A stretch of DNA of 37,260 nucleotides from NCBI GenBank assembly GCA_025966225.1, contig JAOPVI010000320.1:1-37260 (forward strand), in the 5' to 3' direction. Of this stretch, positions 8,614 through 16,777 are shown one piece after another (the first letter of the stretch is position 1; each line of letters opens with the position of its first letter). The position numbers and the translations under genes are program-made. The notes beneath the pieces are model-generated. The model saw nothing but the letters and a program-made list of their open reading frames with translations, was not told the DNA's origin and searched no databases. This DNA comes from Mycobacterium sp. Lineage in GTDB: Bacteria > Actinomycetota > Actinomycetes > Mycobacteriales > Mycobacteriaceae.

Positions 8614-9276
8614 ATGACGACAGTGACGTTCCATCGCCGCACGAAGCAGACGCGCCGGGTTAAACCGAAAACCGGCCGGACCGGGGTGAACGCGGTGGAC
8701 GTCATCGCCGCGTCCGTCATCGTGATCCGACCGGTGTGCGTGTCCGTTGCGCTGATCGCCGCATTCGTGCTGTGGCCTGGTCGAGCACACGCCGACACTG
8801 GCGATTCGGGCTCGGTACTCAACAGCGTCGGGATCGGCAACAACGGCCCGATCAGCTCTGCCATCGCTCAGGTCGGTACGTCGATCTGCCCCATGCTGGT
8901 CCAGCCGGGCAGCGAGTTCGCCAGCAGTGCCGCACAGATGAGCGGCAACGGCGGGCTGGCCGCGCCGATCGCCGGTTGGGTGATTGGGGCGGCGATCCAA
9001 AGCCAATGCCCCGCGTTCATTACCGCGCTTTCCAATGGAGACCTCTCGATGCTGACCGGGGGCGGTGCGCCTGCGCCGACGCCGTTCGGGCTCCCTGGGG
9101 CAAATCCACTGCTGCCCGGCGGACTTGGGCTGCCTGGGACGAGTGCCCCTGCGCCGAGTCCGCTCGGCCTGCCGGGGCTGACCATGCCGGGAGTCAACCC
9201 GCCCGCGCCGAGTCCGTTCGGTATTCCAGCGGCGAACCCGCCTGCACCGAGTCCGTTTGGGCTGCCAGGGCTTTGA
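8614..9276 (+). CDS. Secreted protein with proline-rich C-terminal repeats
   Basis: A 220-residue protein of unknown function. Residues 1-40 are basic, and a hydrophobic stretch follows and ends at AHA near residue 60, which looks like an export signal with a long n-region. Residues 61-150 form a small domain with two cysteines (TSICPML and QSQCPAF) and many Gly, Ser and Ala. Residues 152-220 are four imperfect copies of a PAPSPFGLPG unit. The start has GGGAG about eight bases upstream. The pattern resembles mycobacterial envelope-associated proteins with a Pro-rich tail, but I do not recognise a named family. It is probably exported and either surface-associated or released. Confidence 0.8.
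   Translation: MTTVTFHRRTKQTRRVKPKTGRTGVNAVDVIAASVIVIRPVCVSVALIAAFVLWPGRAHADTGDSGSVLNSVGIGNNGPISSAIAQVGTSICPMLVQPGSEFASSAAQMSGNGGLAAPIAGWVIGAAIQSQCPAFITALSNGDLSMLTGGGAPAPTPFGLPGANPLLPGGLGLPGTSAPAPSPLGLPGLTMPGVNPPAPSPFGIPAANPPAPSPFGLPGL
9097..9276 (+). repeat. Proline-rich repeat tract inside the secreted protein gene
   Basis: The tract encodes units that can be written as (A/P)PAP(S/T)PFGLPG. A first divergent unit begins near 9067, and clearer units begin near 9145, 9199 and 9238. At the DNA level, GCGCCGAGTCCG and CACCGAGTCCGTT recur, so the array probably arose by tandem duplication. Confidence 0.7.
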
Positions 9277-9300
9277 GGATTCTCCACCGCCGGCTCGGTC

Positions 9301-9732
9301 CTAGAAGGTGAGCCCTCGTGTTTGGAAGAACCAGCGCGGACACCAACCAGACGAGGACGACGGTCATGAAGAGCAGGCCACCTGCGACGGGAATGGCCCA
9401 ACCCTTCGAACGGTGAGCAACAACATCTTCGTCACGAATACGCCGTAGAAGAGGCAGCCCAGGACCGCGTGAACGAGCACCCGGCTATCTGAGGACTGGA
9501 ATCCGAGCGCATACAGGCGGTGGGGTGGCGCGGGAAAGCGACCCCTTGGATCAGCGGCGCCTTGTGGCGATCGGGGCCGGTTGGCAGGCAACGGGTTTCG
9601 AGCCCTCGGATCAAAGTCATCGCTGGTGCCCTGCTCCCTGATCGCGGTGATGGTCTTGCCGTTGACGACGGCGGTGCCATCAATCGACAGCGGGGGCGCC
9701 GGTGCGGTGGAGCCGTCCGACTGTCGTTGCAA
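9301..9732 (-). pseudogene. Frameshifted remnant of a DUF6529-type membrane protein gene
   Basis: On the minus strand, one frame reads HRLYALGFQSSDSRVLVHAV and then LGCLFYGVFVTKMLLLTVRR, a conserved membrane segment. It then loses homology and meets a stop at 9364-9366. The continuation is found one frame over as GWAIPVAGGLLFMTVVLVWL then VSAL. A second shift near 9330 leads to WFFQTRGLTF and a stop at 9301-9303. Joined, these pieces give the expected C-terminal two-helix part of a DUF6529-like protein ending in WFF. Two separate frame breaks argue for decay rather than one reading error. The frame continues upstream to about 9732 with a low-complexity segment, and the original start is not clear. 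Confidence 0.6.
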
Positions 9733-9890
9733 GCTCGCCGTCGAGTCGGCTGGTGTTGGCCTTGTTGGCCAGCTGCACCGCGCCGTCCTCGGCAGACCCC
9801 TTCAGACCTCGCCTGTGGATGAATCGCGGACTGGGGATGACGGCCAGTGCCGTCGCGGGATGCGTCGGTGCCCCCCGCGACGGTGAGCAC

Positions 9891-10280
9891 ATGACAGAGT
9901 CTTCTGGGTTTCGAGCGCCCTTGAGCCGCGGCCAGCTTGGCGCGCTCGGTGAGCAACTCGCGGTCGACCACCTGACCGCGCTGGGGATGCAAGTGATCGA
10001 CCGCAACTGGCGCTGCCGCTACGGGGAACTCGACGTGATCGCCGCCGACCTCGACGCGCGCGTCGTCGTATTCGTCGAAGTCAAGACGCGCACCACGGAC
10101 CTGTTCGGTGGGGTGGCCGAGGCGGTCACCCCACAGAAGGTGCGCAGGCTTCGTCGGCTCGCCGCGCTGTGGTTGGCCGGCCAGAACGACCGCTGGGCGC
10201 AGGTGCGCATCGACGTCGTCGGCGTGCGCATCGGACGACGTCGGACGCCGGAGCTCACCCACCTGCAGGGGGTGGGGTGA
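9891..10280 (+). CDS. YraN family protein (UPF0102), endonuclease-like fold
   Basis: A 129-residue protein of the UPF0102/YraN family (Rv2898c position). The motifs of the restriction-endonuclease-like fold are visible: LGEQLAVDHL, NWRCRYGELDVIA with the acidic GELD, and VVFVEVKTRT with the E-x-K pair. The biochemical role is not established, and neighbourhood suggests DNA processing. ATG 9891 fits the family's N-terminus, with RGQLGALGEQLA close behind. Longer in-frame starts upstream lie in the decayed region and add unrelated sequence. The stop overlaps the next gene's start (TGATG), so it is translationally coupled to the YifB-like gene. Confidence 0.93.
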   Translation: MTESSGFRAPLSRGQLGALGEQLAVDHLTALGMQVIDRNWRCRYGELDVIAADLDARVVVFVEVKTRTTDLFGGVAEAVTPQKVRRLRRLAALWLAGQNDRWAQVRIDVVGVRIGRRRTPELTHLQGVG

Positions 10281-11791
10281 TGACGTTGGGGCGGGCGTTC
10301 TCGGTGGCCGTGCGGGGTTTGGACGCCGACCTGGTGGAAATCGAGGCCGACATCACGTCGGGCCTGCCGGGAGTACATCTGGTCGGTCTGCCCGACGCGG
10401 CGTTGCAGGAGTCGCGCGACCGGGTGCGCGCAGCAATCACCAACTGTGGCAACAGCTGGCCCATGGCACGGTTGACGCTCGCGCTGTCGCCGGCCACGCT
10501 GCCCAAGGTCGGCTCCGTCTACGACATGGCGCTGGCCGTGGCCGTGCTTTCGGCACACCTCAAGCGGGCATGGCCGCGGCTCGAAAAAACCGTGCTGTTG
10601 GGCGAACTCGCGCTCGACGGCCGAGTTCGTCCAGTCAAGGGGATACTGCCCGCGGTGTTGGCCGCCAAGCGGGAAGGGTGGCCAACGGTGGTCGTGCCCA
10701 TCGAGAACCTGGCCGAAGCCAGACTGATCGACGGCATCGAGGTGTGGGGCGCGCGTACGTTGCGCCAACTGCAGGCCTGGTTGGACGGCAAGGCTGCCCT
10801 CGAGCAGGACGTCACCGCGGCGCCGGCCGATCCCGAAGCGGTGGCCGAACTCGCCGACGTCGTCGGGCAGGCCCAGGCCCGCTTCGCCGTCGAGGTCGCG
10901 GCGGCAGGAGCGCATCACCTGATGCTTACCGGGCCGCCCGGAATTGGCAAAACCATGCTGGCTCAGCGACTTCCGGGCTTGCTGCCTCCGTTGACACCCG
11001 ACGAGGCACTGGAGGTCACCGCAATCCACTCCGTGGCCGGCCTCCTTTCGAACGATTCACCGCTGATCACGCGACCCCCGTTCGTCGCGCCGCACCATAC
11101 GTCGAGCGTCGCGGCGTTGGTCGGCGGCGGCAGCGGCATGGCCCGCCCAGGAGCCGTCAGCCGCGCCCATCGGGGCGTGCTGTTTCTCGACGAGTGCGCC
11201 GAACTCAGGGCGAGCGCGCTTGAGGCGTTGCGAACTCCGTTGGAAGACGGCGAGATCCGCCTCGCGCGGCGAGACGGGGTGGCACGTTACCCGGCGAGAT
11301 TCCAACTGGTGCTCGCCGCCAACCCGTGTCCATGCGCTCCGGCAAATCCACAGGACTGCATATGCCCGGGGCTCGTGAAGCGTCGATACCTCGGGAAGTT
11401 GTCGGGCCCGCTACTCGACCGGGTGGACGTGCGCGTGGACATGCATTCGATTCGATCGGGCGCCATCATCGCTGAGGACGGCGAGTCCACTGCGACGGTC
11501 CGCGCCCGCGTGGCCGCCGCTCGCCAGGCGGCCGCGGAGCGCTGGATGCCGTATGGGGTTCGCACGAATGCCGAGGTCAGCGGCGCGCTGCTGCGCAGGC
11601 GATTGCGTCCACCCCATGACGTGATGGCGCCGTTGCGGACGGCACTCGACCGCGGGGTGTTGAGTATCCGGGGCGTCGATCGGACCTTGCGCGTCGCCTG
11701 GAGCCTGGCCGACTTGGCGGGACGGGCCATGCCGAATCTGGACGACGTCAGCACCGCGCTCAGTTTCCGGCAGGCCGGAGGTGCCCGATGA
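10280..11791 (+). CDS. YifB/ComM family Mg-chelatase-like AAA ATPase
   Basis: A 503-residue ATPase of the YifB/ComM family (Rv2897c position and length). The N-terminal Lon-protease-like domain (LPGVHLVGLPDAALQESRDR) is followed by the AAA+ Mg-chelatase domain. Its Walker A is GPPGIGKT with Lys224, and its Walker B is GVLFLDECAE. A Cys cluster CPCAPANPQDCICPG is probably a zinc site, and a C-terminal helical domain follows. In naturally transformable bacteria ComM is a helicase that aids branch migration during recombination. A recombination role alongside dprA fits here, although the activity is not shown in mycobacteria. ATG 10280 overlaps the yraN stop, and the gene's own end overlaps dprA by four bases. 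Confidence 0.95.
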   Translation: MTLGRAFSVAVRGLDADLVEIEADITSGLPGVHLVGLPDAALQESRDRVRAAITNCGNSWPMARLTLALSPATLPKVGSVYDMALAVAVLSAHLKRAWPRLEKTVLLGELALDGRVRPVKGILPAVLAAKREGWPTVVVPIENLAEARLIDGIEVWGARTLRQLQAWLDGKAALEQDVTAAPADPEAVAELADVVGQAQARFAVEVAAAGAHHLMLTGPPGIGKTMLAQRLPGLLPPLTPDEALEVTAIHSVAGLLSNDSPLITRPPFVAPHHTSSVAALVGGGSGMARPGAVSRAHRGVLFLDECAELRASALEALRTPLEDGEIRLARRDGVARYPARFQLVLAANPCPCAPANPQDCICPGLVKRRYLGKLSGPLLDRVDVRVDMHSIRSGAIIAEDGESTATVRARVAAARQAAAERWMPYGVRTNAEVSGALLRRRLRPPHDVMAPLRTALDRGVLSIRGVDRTLRVAWSLADLAGRAMPNLDDVSTALSFRQAGGAR

Positions 11792-12906
11792 CCACCGAGG
11801 AACTGCGGGCCTGGGCCTACCTGTCGAGGGTTGCCGAGCCACCGTGTCCGGAATTGGCGGCGTTGGTAGCGGAGGTCGGTGCCGTCGCCGCGGCCGATTG
11901 CGTGAAGCGTGCAAACGTCGGTGCGGAGCTCTTGGTTCGAACCGAAGCGCGACGGGACATCGATTGTGCGGCAGACGATCTCGCAATTCTGACTCGGCTG
12001 GGTGGGCGGTTGATCGTCCCAGGAGCGGCCGAATGGCCTCAGCTGTCGTTCAGCTCGTTCACCGGTGCCCGGAGCCGGCCTGCGGCACACGCGCCGCTCG
12101 TGTTGTGGGCGATCGGTCCCGAGCAGTTGTCCGACGTGGCAGAGCGCAGTTGTGCGCTCGTCGGCACCAGGGCAGCGACGGCATACGGCGAGCACGTCAC
12201 GGCCGACCTCGCGGCCGGGTTGGCAGAACGAGACGTGGCGGTGGTGTCGGGCGGCGCGTACGGGATCGACGGCGCGGCACATCGGGCCGCGCTGGCCACC
12301 GACGGGCTAACGATGGCCGTGCTCGCGGGAGGCATAGACGTGCCCTATCCGTCCGGGCATTCCGCGCTGTTGCACCGCATCGGCAAGGACGGACTCCTCA
12401 TCAGCGAATATCCACCGGGTGTCCGTCCGGCCCGGTATCGATTCCTCACCCGAAACCGGCTCGTCGCGGCGATGGGTGGCGCCACGGTGGTCGTGGAGGC
12501 GGGGTTGCGCAGCGGGGCGGCCAACACCGCCGCCTGGGCGCAGTCCCTTGGCCGACCGGTCTGTGCCGTGCCGGGACCGGTGACGTCGTCGGCTTCCGCT
12601 GGCTGTCACGTGCTCCTGCGCAACAACGCCCACCTGGTCACCCGGGCCGCGGAGATCGTCGAATTGGTCGGCCGCATGGGCGAGCTCGCGGACGAGCCCA
12701 GCAGGCCCGGCACGCCGCTCGACGGGCTCTCCACCGCAGAGCTCTGCGTCTACGACGCATTGCCGAGCCGCGGTGCCCGCACGGCCGATCAGGTGGCCGT
12801 TGCAACCGGCCTACCGGCCACGCAGGTCTTGGGTCCGCTGGCCACCTTGGAGTTGGCCGGACTCGTGGTACGCGCGAACGGCCAGTGGAAACTCGCCAGG
12901 CGGTAG
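11788..12906 (+). CDS. dprA: DNA-processing protein DprA
   Basis: A 372-residue DprA/Smf protein (Rv2896c position). The Rossmann-like DNA-binding core shows VGTRAATAYGEHVT, then VSGGAYGIDGAAHRAAL, SEYPPG, FLTRNRLVAAM and VVVEAGLRSGAANTA. A C-terminal winged-helix domain covers about residues 305-372. DprA loads RecA on incoming single-stranded DNA. Its presence next to yifB/comM and yraN is the standard actinobacterial arrangement even where transformation is unknown. The start overlaps the yifB stop (ATGA). The gene ends 81 bases before the siderophore-interacting protein gene. Confidence 0.95.
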   Translation: MTTEELRAWAYLSRVAEPPCPELAALVAEVGAVAAADCVKRANVGAELLVRTEARRDIDCAADDLAILTRLGGRLIVPGAAEWPQLSFSSFTGARSRPAAHAPLVLWAIGPEQLSDVAERSCALVGTRAATAYGEHVTADLAAGLAERDVAVVSGGAYGIDGAAHRAALATDGLTMAVLAGGIDVPYPSGHSALLHRIGKDGLLISEYPPGVRPARYRFLTRNRLVAAMGGATVVVEAGLRSGAANTAAWAQSLGRPVCAVPGPVTSSASAGCHVLLRNNAHLVTRAAEIVELVGRMGELADEPSRPGTPLDGLSTAELCVYDALPSRGARTADQVAVATGLPATQVLGPLATLELAGLVVRANGQWKLARR

Positions 12907-12937
12907 GGGCCCGAGCACGGTAGCGGGCCACCGCACG

Positions 12938-12961
12938 GTCACCGCTCGTATAGTCGGTGAC
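12938..12961 (+). promoter_or_regulatory. Inverted repeat enclosing a TATAGT -10 element upstream of the siderophore-interacting protein gene
   Basis: GTCACCG (12938-12944) and CGGTGAC (12955-12961) form a perfect seven-base dyad. The ten-base spacer ends in TATAGT (12949-12954), a good mycobacterial -10 box. No convincing -35 is visible. Transcription would start near 12961, about 27 bases before GTG 12988. The placement suggests an operator that covers the promoter. It does not resemble the IdeR iron box. Confidence 0.4.
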
Positions 12962-12987
12962 GTCGCCAACGATCCGAGGAGGTGCGC

Positions 12988-13839
12988 GTGGCAGGACGTC
13001 CGGTCCACACGTTCGAGGTGATCCGCAGCGAGCAGCTGACCCCACACATGATCCGGGTCGTGCTGGGCGGCAGCGGTTTCGACACGTTCACGCCCAATGA
13101 CTTCACCGACGCCTATGTCAAGATCGTCATCGTTCGCGACGACGTCGACGTCCACGCGCTGCCCCATCCGCTCACCCTCGACAGCTTCAACGAACTGCCC
13201 GAGGCGCACCGACCCGTCGTACGCACCTACACCGTCCGTCACACAGATGCCGACCGTCGAGAGCTCGCCATCGACTTCGTGGTGCACGGCGAACACGGTG
13301 TCGCCGGGCCGTGGGCGGCGTCGGTGAAGCCGGGCCAACCGGCATACCTGATGGGACCCAGCGGCGCCTACTCGCCGGACCCAGCCGCAGACTGGCACCT
13401 GCTCGCCAGCGACGAGGCCGGCCTGCCCGCGCTCAGTGCAGCACTGGAGGCACTGCCGCCCGATGCAATTGGGCGGGCATTCATCGAGGTCAGCGGACCC
13501 GACGAAGAGGTGGCCCTGGTCGCACCCGATGGCGTCGAGGTGCGCTGGATCTATCGGGGTGGCCGCGCCGACCTGGTGCCCGAACGCCTGGCCGGCGACT
13601 TCGCGCCCCTCATCGCCGAGGTCAAGGAGGCGGACTGGCTGCCTGGGCAGGTCCAGGTCTTCATTCACGGCGAGGCCCAGACCGTCATGCACAACCTGCG
13701 CTCATACGTCCGCAAGGAGCGCGGTGTCGAGGCCAAGTGGGCGTCCATCTCCGGGTACTGGCGCCGCGGTCGCACCGAAGAGACCTTCCGCCAATGGAAG
13801 GCCGAACTGGCCAAGGCGGAGTCAGGCGCCGGCGCCTGA
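12988..13839 (+). CDS. viuB: Siderophore-interacting protein, FAD-dependent ferric reductase (ViuB family)
   Basis: A 283-residue siderophore-interacting protein (Rv2895c position, same length). The N-terminal ferredoxin-reductase-like beta barrel carries the FAD motif VVRTYTVRH, followed by GPWAASVKPGQ and GPSGAYSP. The C-terminal half holds the NAD(P)H-like domain (SIP) and ends in SGYWRRGRTEETFRQWK. The family reduces ferric siderophores in the cytoplasm to release iron. GTG 12988 has GAGGAGG six bases upstream, and a GTG at 12982 sits too close to that site. The 3' end lies inside an 18-base palindrome that includes the stop codon. Iron regulation is likely but no IdeR box was seen. Confidence 0.92.
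   Translation: MAGRPVHTFEVIRSEQLTPHMIRVVLGGSGFDTFTPNDFTDAYVKIVIVRDDVDVHALPHPLTLDSFNELPEAHRPVVRTYTVRHTDADRRELAIDFVVHGEHGVAGPWAASVKPGQPAYLMGPSGAYSPDPAADWHLLASDEAGLPALSAALEALPPDAIGRAFIEVSGPDEEVALVAPDGVEVRWIYRGGRADLVPERLAGDFAPLIAEVKEADWLPGQVQVFIHGEAQTVMHNLRSYVRKERGVEAKWASISGYWRRGRTEETFRQWKAELAKAESGAGA
13822..13839 (+). repeat. 18-base perfect palindrome spanning the viuB stop codon
   Basis: TCAGGCGCCGGCGCCTGA reads the same on both strands and ends exactly with the TGA stop. It could form a small hairpin at the end of the transcript. No U-tract follows. Confidence 0.6.
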
Positions 13840-13862
13840 ACAGGGGCTGGCACCCTTAGCTC

Positions 13863-15023
13863 ATGGCGTTCGGCGACTATCAATTCGAGATCTATCTGCA
13901 AGGCCTCTCCGGCATCCTGCCGTCGTACCCGATGGCGTTCGCGGAGTTGGAGGCCAAGGCCAAGGCGGCGATGCCGCCCTCGGTGTGGTCGTACGTGGCA
14001 GGCGGTGCCGGCGACGAACGCACCCAACGCGTCAACATCACTGCCTTCGAACAGTGGGGCGTGATGCCACGCATGTTCGTCGGCGCCAAAGAGCGCGACC
14101 TCTCCGTCGAGATGTTTGGGCTGACGCTTCCGTCGCCCGTGTTCATGGCGCCGATCGGGGTCATGGGGATCTGCGCGCAAGACGGACACGGCGACCTGCA
14201 CGCGGCGCAGGCGGCGGCCCGCACCGGCGTCCCGATGTTGGTCTCGACCCTGACCGCCGATCCGCTCGAAGACGTCGCCGCCCAATTCGGGGACACGCCT
14301 GGGTTCTTCCAGCTGTACACGCCGACCGACCGCGACCTGGCCGCCAGCCTGGTGCAGCGCGCCGAGGCGGCCGGGTTCAAGGGCATCGTCGTCACGCTCG
14401 ACACCTGGGTCCCCGGGTGGCGGCCCCGCGACCTGTCCACGTCGAACTTCCCGCAGCTACGCGGCAAGTGCTTGTCGAACTACACCAGTGATCCGGTGTT
14501 CCGCGCCGGGTTGGCGCAGTCGCCGGAGGAGAATCCGCAAGCGGCGATCCTGAAGTGGATATCGGTGTTCGGCAACTCGCTGTCGTGGGCCGACCTGCCG
14601 TGGCTGCGATCGCTGACCAAGCTGCCGCTGCTGGTCAAGGGGATCCAGCACCCGGATGACGCACGCCGGGCCATCGATGGCGGCGTGGACGGCATCTACT
14701 GCTCCAACCATGGTGGCCGCCAGGCCAACGGCGGCATCCCGGCGATCGACTGCCTGCCGGGTGTCGTCGAGGCCGCAGGCACGGTGCCCGTGCTGTTCGA
14801 CTCGGGCATCCGCAGTGGCGCCGACATCGTCAAGGCGCTTGCGCTCGGCGCCACGGCCGTCGGCATCGGCAGACCGTACGCCTACGGCATGGCCCTTGGT
14901 GGGGCGGACGGAGCGGTGCACGTGTTGCGGTCGCTGCTCGCCGAGGCCGACCTCATCATGGGCGTCGACGGCTACTCCGCGTGCAAGGATCTGACGCCCG
15001 ATGCCCTCAGACGCGTCGGGTAG
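13863..15023 (+). CDS. FMN-dependent alpha-hydroxy acid oxidase, lactate 2-monooxygenase-like
   Basis: A 386-residue FMN enzyme that resembles the M. smegmatis lactate 2-monooxygenase along its whole length: [65 protein letters not shown], and the catalytic [11 protein letters not shown] with His283 and Arg286. The long insertion after GWRPRDL is typical of the monooxygenase rather than of membrane L-lactate dehydrogenase. It oxidises a 2-hydroxyacid. With lactate the monooxygenase gives acetate, CO2 and water. The exact substrate here is inferred. It starts 23 bases after viuB. Its TAG is immediately adjacent to the stop of the convergent GIY-YIG gene, with no gap. Confidence 0.9.
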   Translation: MAFGDYQFEIYLQGLSGILPSYPMAFAELEAKAKAAMPPSVWSYVAGGAGDERTQRVNITAFEQWGVMPRMFVGAKERDLSVEMFGLTLPSPVFMAPIGVMGICAQDGHGDLHAAQAAARTGVPMLVSTLTADPLEDVAAQFGDTPGFFQLYTPTDRDLAASLVQRAEAAGFKGIVVTLDTWVPGWRPRDLSTSNFPQLRGKCLSNYTSDPVFRAGLAQSPEENPQAAILKWISVFGNSLSWADLPWLRSLTKLPLLVKGIQHPDDARRAIDGGVDGIYCSNHGGRQANGGIPAIDCLPGVVEAAGTVPVLFDSGIRSGADIVKALALGATAVGIGRPYAYGMALGGADGAVHVLRSLLAEADLIMGVDGYSACKDLTPDALRRVG

Positions 15024-15641
15024 TCACCACTCCTTGAGCACGCGCAACTTGCCCGCGTTGACGGCGGCTTCGCGCCTGCGTCGCTTCAACTCGGAGTAGT
15101 AGGCGTTGCGCTTGTTGCCCTGGATGTTGAGCGGAACGTCGAGACCGGCGATCAGCTTGTCCTCGAAGTGCCACGGCTCCTGGCGAACCACCCACGATAC
15201 CAGGGTGTGTTCGGCCATCCACTGGGTGAGCACGGCCTCACCACCCGCGAAGGTGCTCCGTTCGCCCGAACCGATCCGGCGCAACTCGATGCCAAGGTCC
15301 TTGGCAAGCAATACCCCCAGCGACTTGCGCAACGTCGAGCCTTCTGCGCTCGCATTGCCGCCACCGAAGTGATACCTGATGCGCTTGCGCAAATCCTCGC
15401 TGACCGGCCGCTTCCCGTTCGCAGGCGGTGGCGTCGGACTGATCCCGACGTAGAGCAGTGTCAAACCGTCGCGCTGTTCGCAGCCCGAGACGTCGAGCTC
15501 GGCGGGTAGCGTACGGAACCACCAACCGAAGACGCCCGGTTCGCTGGGCACCGGACACGGTTCGTCGAACACTTGATCGCGCGTAAATCGTTGAGCATCA
15601 AGGAAACCCGCGATAGCGCTGGCATTTCGGTTCTCAGACAT
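15024..15641 (-). CDS. GIY-YIG nuclease-domain protein
   Basis: A 205-residue stand-alone GIY-YIG domain protein. The signature is split as GVFGWWF (36-42) and LLYVGIS (62-68). Arg85 or Arg87 in LRKRIRYHF, Glu160 in PWHFEDKLI and Asn172 in PLNIQGN complete the expected catalytic residues. GIY-YIG proteins cut DNA with one metal ion in repair, restriction or mobile elements, but many stand-alone members are uncharacterised. The ATG at 15641 is preceded by GGGAG on the minus strand. Longer upstream frames look like shadow sequence. It converges on the lactate 2-monooxygenase gene with zero spacing. I see no partner gene. Confidence 0.85.
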   Translation of the reverse strand: MSENRNASAIAGFLDAQRFTRDQVFDEPCPVPSEPGVFGWWFRTLPAELDVSGCEQRDGLTLLYVGISPTPPPANGKRPVSEDLRKRIRYHFGGGNASAEGSTLRKSLGVLLAKDLGIELRRIGSGERSTFAGGEAVLTQWMAEHTLVSWVVRQEPWHFEDKLIAGLDVPLNIQGNKRNAYYSELKRRRREAAVNAGKLRVLKEW

Positions 15642-15748
15642 GCACCATCTCCCAGTCGTGCAGGGCACGATGGCCTCGCGAGAGGAAGCCTAGACGTCTT
15701 CTCCGCCACCGGGCGCCGACCGTCGCTATTTCCTGGACTCGGGCTGTG

Positions 15749-16012
15749 TCATCCGTGATCAACCTCGTGAACGAAATCCCAATGCGCCTGGGAGGCATTG
15801 AAACTCCCGGAAGCGCCGAACTGCGCGATGTGATCGACGTGCGCTGTGCCCGGCCAGGAATGTGCTACGTCGGCAACCGTGATGAGGCGGACGATGATCG
15901 TCGGAACCGTACCGGCGTCCATCCCGCGGGGTCGGAGCACCACGTAGCTGCGGACAGAGTCCAGCACTTGGAACTCGTACGTCTCGGAGCTGACCCCGTC
16001 GGGTCCATTCAC
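15749..16012 (-). CDS. Hypothetical 87-residue protein
   Basis: A minus-strand frame from a GTG at 16012 encodes 87 residues with protein-like composition, for example SETYEFQVLDSVRSYVVLRP and ASGSFNASQAHWDFVHEVDH. It has no signal peptide, membrane segment or motif I recognise. The start is weak, with no clear ribosome-binding site, and an upstream in-frame stop lies nine codons before it. The competing plus-strand frame over the same bases looks less natural, with Arg, Asp and His runs. The wider span 15642-16172 holds nothing else convincing. It may be a real small gene or a fragment of a lost longer one. Confidence 0.42.
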   Translation of the reverse strand: MNGPDGVSSETYEFQVLDSVRSYVVLRPRGMDAGTVPTIIVRLITVADVAHSWPGTAHVDHIAQFGASGSFNASQAHWDFVHEVDHG

Positions 16013-16172
16013 GCCGTCAAGCCCATGTGCGGGAGCCTAGGTCTGAAGACGATCGCGAGGGACCTGACATGCACGCCCTCCCGATGTCGCCTCTTTTGCG
16101 CGTGCAACGAAAGTATCCCCAGGCCGCATCGCTCGGTACCCTGGGAACGCGGACTGAGCGAGGGGACGACCT

Positions 16173-16589
16173 ATGACCCCGATTAGAGATACGGCCGAAC
16201 AATTCTTCGAAGCTTGTGAGTCGGGGAAGGGCTGGAACGGCTGCGAGCAGTACTGTCAACCCGGTGCGACGTTTGCCGCCCAAGTCGACGCCCTAGCCGG
16301 TGTGAAAACCCTTGAGGCCTACACCGAGTGGATGAAGGGCCTGCTCGCACTTCTGCCTGACGGCAACGCAGAGGTACGGTCGTTCGCCGTCGACGAGGCG
16401 CGGAACAACGTGGCGGCGTTCGGCGTCTTCCGCGGGACACACACCGGAGCGGGTGGCCCGGTACCACCGACCGGGAAGAGCGCGGCGGCCGACTACGTCT
16501 ACGTCATGGATTTCGACGGCGACAAGATCCGCCACATGACGAAGATTTGGAACGACGGCATCACGCTACGGCAGCTGGGGTGGGCGTAA
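16173..16589 (+). CDS. NTF2-like (SnoaL-type) small protein
   Basis: A 138-residue protein with the NTF2/SnoaL-like cone fold. The N-terminal helix is IRDTAEQFFEACESGKGWNG, the central strand is VRSFAVDEARNNVAAFGVFR, and the C-terminal strands VYVMDFDGDKIRHMTKIWND and TLRQLGWA are characteristic. The family includes polyketide cyclases, steroid isomerases and many proteins of unknown role that bind small hydrophobic ligands. A GAGGGG sequence precedes the ATG. The gene is isolated: 188 bases of non-coding DNA separate it from xerC. No substrate can be inferred. Confidence 0.87.
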   Translation: MTPIRDTAEQFFEACESGKGWNGCEQYCQPGATFAAQVDALAGVKTLEAYTEWMKGLLALLPDGNAEVRSFAVDEARNNVAAFGVFRGTHTGAGGPVPPTGKSAAADYVYVMDFDGDKIRHMTKIWNDGITLRQLGWA

Positions 16590-16777
16590 CGCGGACACGG
16601 GCGAGCAATCAGTAGCCAATATCTATGCCAGCCAGACAGATTCAGTCCTGGCTCGGATCGAGGCGGCCAGCATGGACGTCAGTACACCAAGGCCGCGGTA
16701 CTGCACGCCACCACCTGCTATCCGACACACGTCCTCGCCTCCGTCGCTTGGGCAGGACGCTCTGCGACGGTAGGGGA

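Noticed and set aside
9097..9276. CRISPR-like or tandem DNA repeat array
   Set aside because: The units are imperfect, in frame and encode proline-rich peptide repeats. There are no unique spacers.
12938..12961. Possible IdeR iron box for the siderophore-interacting protein gene
   Set aside because: The dyad does not match the TTAGG-type IdeR consensus, so I list it only as an unassigned inverted repeat.
15746..16186. Plus-strand open frame of 146 codons before the NTF2-like gene
   Set aside because: The composition is less protein-like than the opposing frame, and it overlaps the clear NTF2-like start in another frame.
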